Shown here: piece after piece, positions 5,007 through 5,867 of the stretch | Layout of the letters: each line of letters starts with the position of its first letter | How positions within the stretch are numbered: position 1 is the stretch's first letter | Source of the DNA: Pedobacter sp. UBA2067 | GTDB lineage: Bacteria > Bacteroidota > Bacteroidia > Sphingobacteriales > Sphingobacteriaceae | Assembly (NCBI GenBank): GCA_002333205.1 | Contig: DDAD01000097.1 | Coordinates: 2,938 to 8,804, forward strand | Direction of reading: 5' to 3' | Length of the DNA stretch: 5,867 nt | Translations under genes and position numbers: made by a program | Notes under the pieces: model-generated | The model's database searches: none | Seen by the model: only the letters and a program-made list of their open reading frames with translations | What the model was told of the DNA's origin: nothing

Positions 5007-5519
5007 TTACTTCTTGCTTAGCAGTTCTAAGGCGTCTTTTTCAAGTGTATCTCTTGGAGACTCCACAACACGGCCAATTTCCTTACCATCTTTAATAAAG
5101 ATGAAAGTTGGTACGCGCTCAATGTTCATGTTATCTATTAAGCCATTTTCAGCTTTCTTTTGTCCGTCCACGCAAATAAGGGTCATGTCTTGCTCTGTAA
5201 GTCCAAGTTGATCCGTGATCTTATAAAAATGAGGCACCTGTAATTTGCTGTCGCCGCACCAGGTTCCCATTACAATCGTAACCTTCACACCTTCCATAAG
5301 CGGCTTTAAAGCAGTAAGGGTAGCAGAATCTGGAGCATAACTTTCATACATGGTGTCGTACATGGTTTTAAACTCCGGAAAGTTACACACGCTTTTTCTT
5401 GTGCAATTGTTGATCATAATTTCTTTATTTCGGTAAGTATCCTGCATTTTCTTATTTAATTCCTGTGCACCTGCTTGAATGCTTAGTAAAAGGACAAAAA
5501 GCGTTAGTAATTTGTTCAT
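5007..5519 (-). CDS. Exported thioredoxin-fold protein with WCGDS active site
   Basis: From the ATG at 5517-5519 the product has 170 residues. Residues 1-19 (MNKLLTLFVLLLSIQAGAQ) form a clear Sec signal peptide, which favours this start over an upstream TTG at 5603 that would bury the signal. The mature part carries a thioredoxin fold: strand VTIVMGTWCGDS (80-91), the helix after it (KLQVPHFYKI), and the cis-proline loop ERVPTFIFI (134-142). The second active-site cysteine is replaced by serine (CGDS, Cys88), so ordinary dithiol chemistry is unlikely. Three other cysteines are present: Cys39 and Cys45 in NNCTRKSVCNF before the fold, and Cys116 in ICVDG. It should act in the periplasm as a thiol oxidoreductase-like or redox-sensing protein; substrate unknown. 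It precedes ung by 3 nt. Similar WCGDS thioredoxin-like proteins occur in Bacteroidota, as far as I recall. Confidence 0.85.
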   Translation of the reverse strand: MNKLLTLFVLLLSIQAGAQELNKKMQDTYRNKEIMINNCTRKSVCNFPEFKTMYDTMYESYAPDSATLTALKPLMEGVKVTIVMGTWCGDSKLQVPHFYKITDQLGLTEQDMTLICVDGQKKAENGLIDNMNIERVPTFIFIKDGKEIGRVVESPRDTLEKDALELLSKK

Positions 5520-5567
5520 ATAGTAGAGTGTAATTGTATGTTTAATTTTTGAATTTAGAAGTTTAAA

Positions 5568-5598
5568 TCTGATTTTAAGTATATAAACACGATATTTG
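5568..5598 (+). promoter_or_regulatory. Likely promoter of the right-edge membrane-protein gene
   Basis: TCTG (5568-5571), 19 nt, then GATATTTG (5591-5598) fits the -33/-7 spacing with one mismatch per box. Transcription would start near 5604, giving a 5' UTR of about 15 nt before the ATG at 5620. The -7 box overlaps the 12-mer TTTGCACAAAAT (5595-5606), which also occurs upstream of mntH. An imperfect palindrome (5560-5580) overlaps the -33 box. For the opposite thioredoxin-like gene no convincing promoter is visible in this 100-bp gap. Confidence 0.4.
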
Positions 5599-5619
5599 CA
5601 CAAAATTTACAATTGATTT

Positions 5620-5867
5620 ATGCCAAACATTTTTCGTTTAATAATAGGGTTTTCAATCCTGGGTGGTGCAATCGCACTAATGGTTTTTGGATATTGGGGT
5701 TGGGGCATTCTTGCTGTGTTAATCAGTATACTCGTGCTTGCAACATATTTCTACAATGAAAACATGCTGCTGGCACAATGGTTTTTGAGAAAAGATGATA
5801 TGCCAAAGGCAGAAGCTTTTCTAAGAAAAATCACCAACTATGAGACCCAGCTGGCAAGGATGCAGCA
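5620..5867 (+). CDS. Small membrane protein, possibly with TPR-like helices; N-terminal part
   Basis: An ATG at 5620 opens a frame that runs 82 codons to the window edge with no stop, so the gene is cut off. Residues about 4-22 (IFRLIIGFSILGGAIALMV) and 27-44 (GWGILAVLISILVLATYF) look like two membrane segments separated by a very short turn. They are followed by a soluble, charged helix region: NENMLLAQWFLRKDDMPKAEAFLRKITNYE. The LAQWFLRKDDMPKAEAFLRKI stretch has the look of a TPR-type helix pair, and similar membrane-anchored TPR proteins occur in Bacteroidota; this is inference from pattern only. It is divergent from the thioredoxin-like gene and has a plausible promoter of its own just upstream. 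Function not recognised. Confidence 0.75.
   Translation, partial: MPNIFRLIIGFSILGGAIALMVFGYWGWGILAVLISILVLATYFYNENMLLAQWFLRKDDMPKAEAFLRKITNYETQLARMQ

Noticed and set aside
5520..5603. A 28-residue N-terminal extension of the thioredoxin-like protein from a TTG at 5603
   Set aside because: It would place a basic, non-signal segment ahead of a well-formed signal peptide that begins at the ATG of 5517-5519.

Overview
The window looks like an ordinary chromosomal stretch from a member of the Bacteroidota, most likely a Pedobacter-like Sphingobacteriaceae. This is inferred from three things. Several upstream regions carry the phylum's promoter pattern (TTTG about 19 nt before TAnnTTTG); the clearest is TTTG-N19-TACCTTTG before the Lrp-type regulator. 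The exported proteins have short lipid-rich signal peptides ending in A-Q. The proteins themselves (Pcm, an Nramp-Usp fusion, an Lrp-type regulator) read like Sphingobacteriaceae versions. I saw no insertion sequence, integrase, tRNA, rRNA, CRISPR array or phage gene.

Layout from left to right. (1) The 5' end of an unrecognised exported-protein gene on the minus strand. (2) A divergent gap, then pcm (protein-L-isoaspartate O-methyltransferase) on plus. (3) smpB (tmRNA partner) on minus, whose stop codon directly abuts the pcm stop; the last 50 bases of pcm hold three palindromes. (4) An Nramp/MntH-type divalent-metal transporter with a C-terminal universal-stress-protein (Usp) domain on minus, 59 bp upstream of smpB and possibly cotranscribed with it. 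(5) A gap of about 440 bp (3404-3842) with several inverted repeats, a symmetrical operator-like site and a possible 10-codon leader ORF. (6) An Lrp/AsnC-family regulator on plus, divergent from the transporter. (7) ung (family-1 uracil-DNA glycosylase) on minus, 12 bp beyond the regulator's stop. (8) An exported thioredoxin-fold protein with a WCGDS instead of a CxxC active site, whose stop lies 3 nt before the ung start. (9) On plus, divergent from it, the first 82 codons of a small membrane protein that may continue into TPR-like helices.

Working together: pcm (protein repair), smpB (ribosome rescue), ung (DNA repair), the metal transporter with a stress domain and the thioredoxin-like protein all fit a maintenance and stress theme. 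They sit in separate, mostly divergent or convergent units, so the grouping may be coincidence. The only likely operons are thioredoxin-like-ung (tight) and mntH-smpB (possible).

I found no clearly new multi-gene system. The parts most worth a second look are the structured gap upstream of the metal transporter, the transporter-Usp fusion, and the single-cysteine thioredoxin-like protein coupled to ung.
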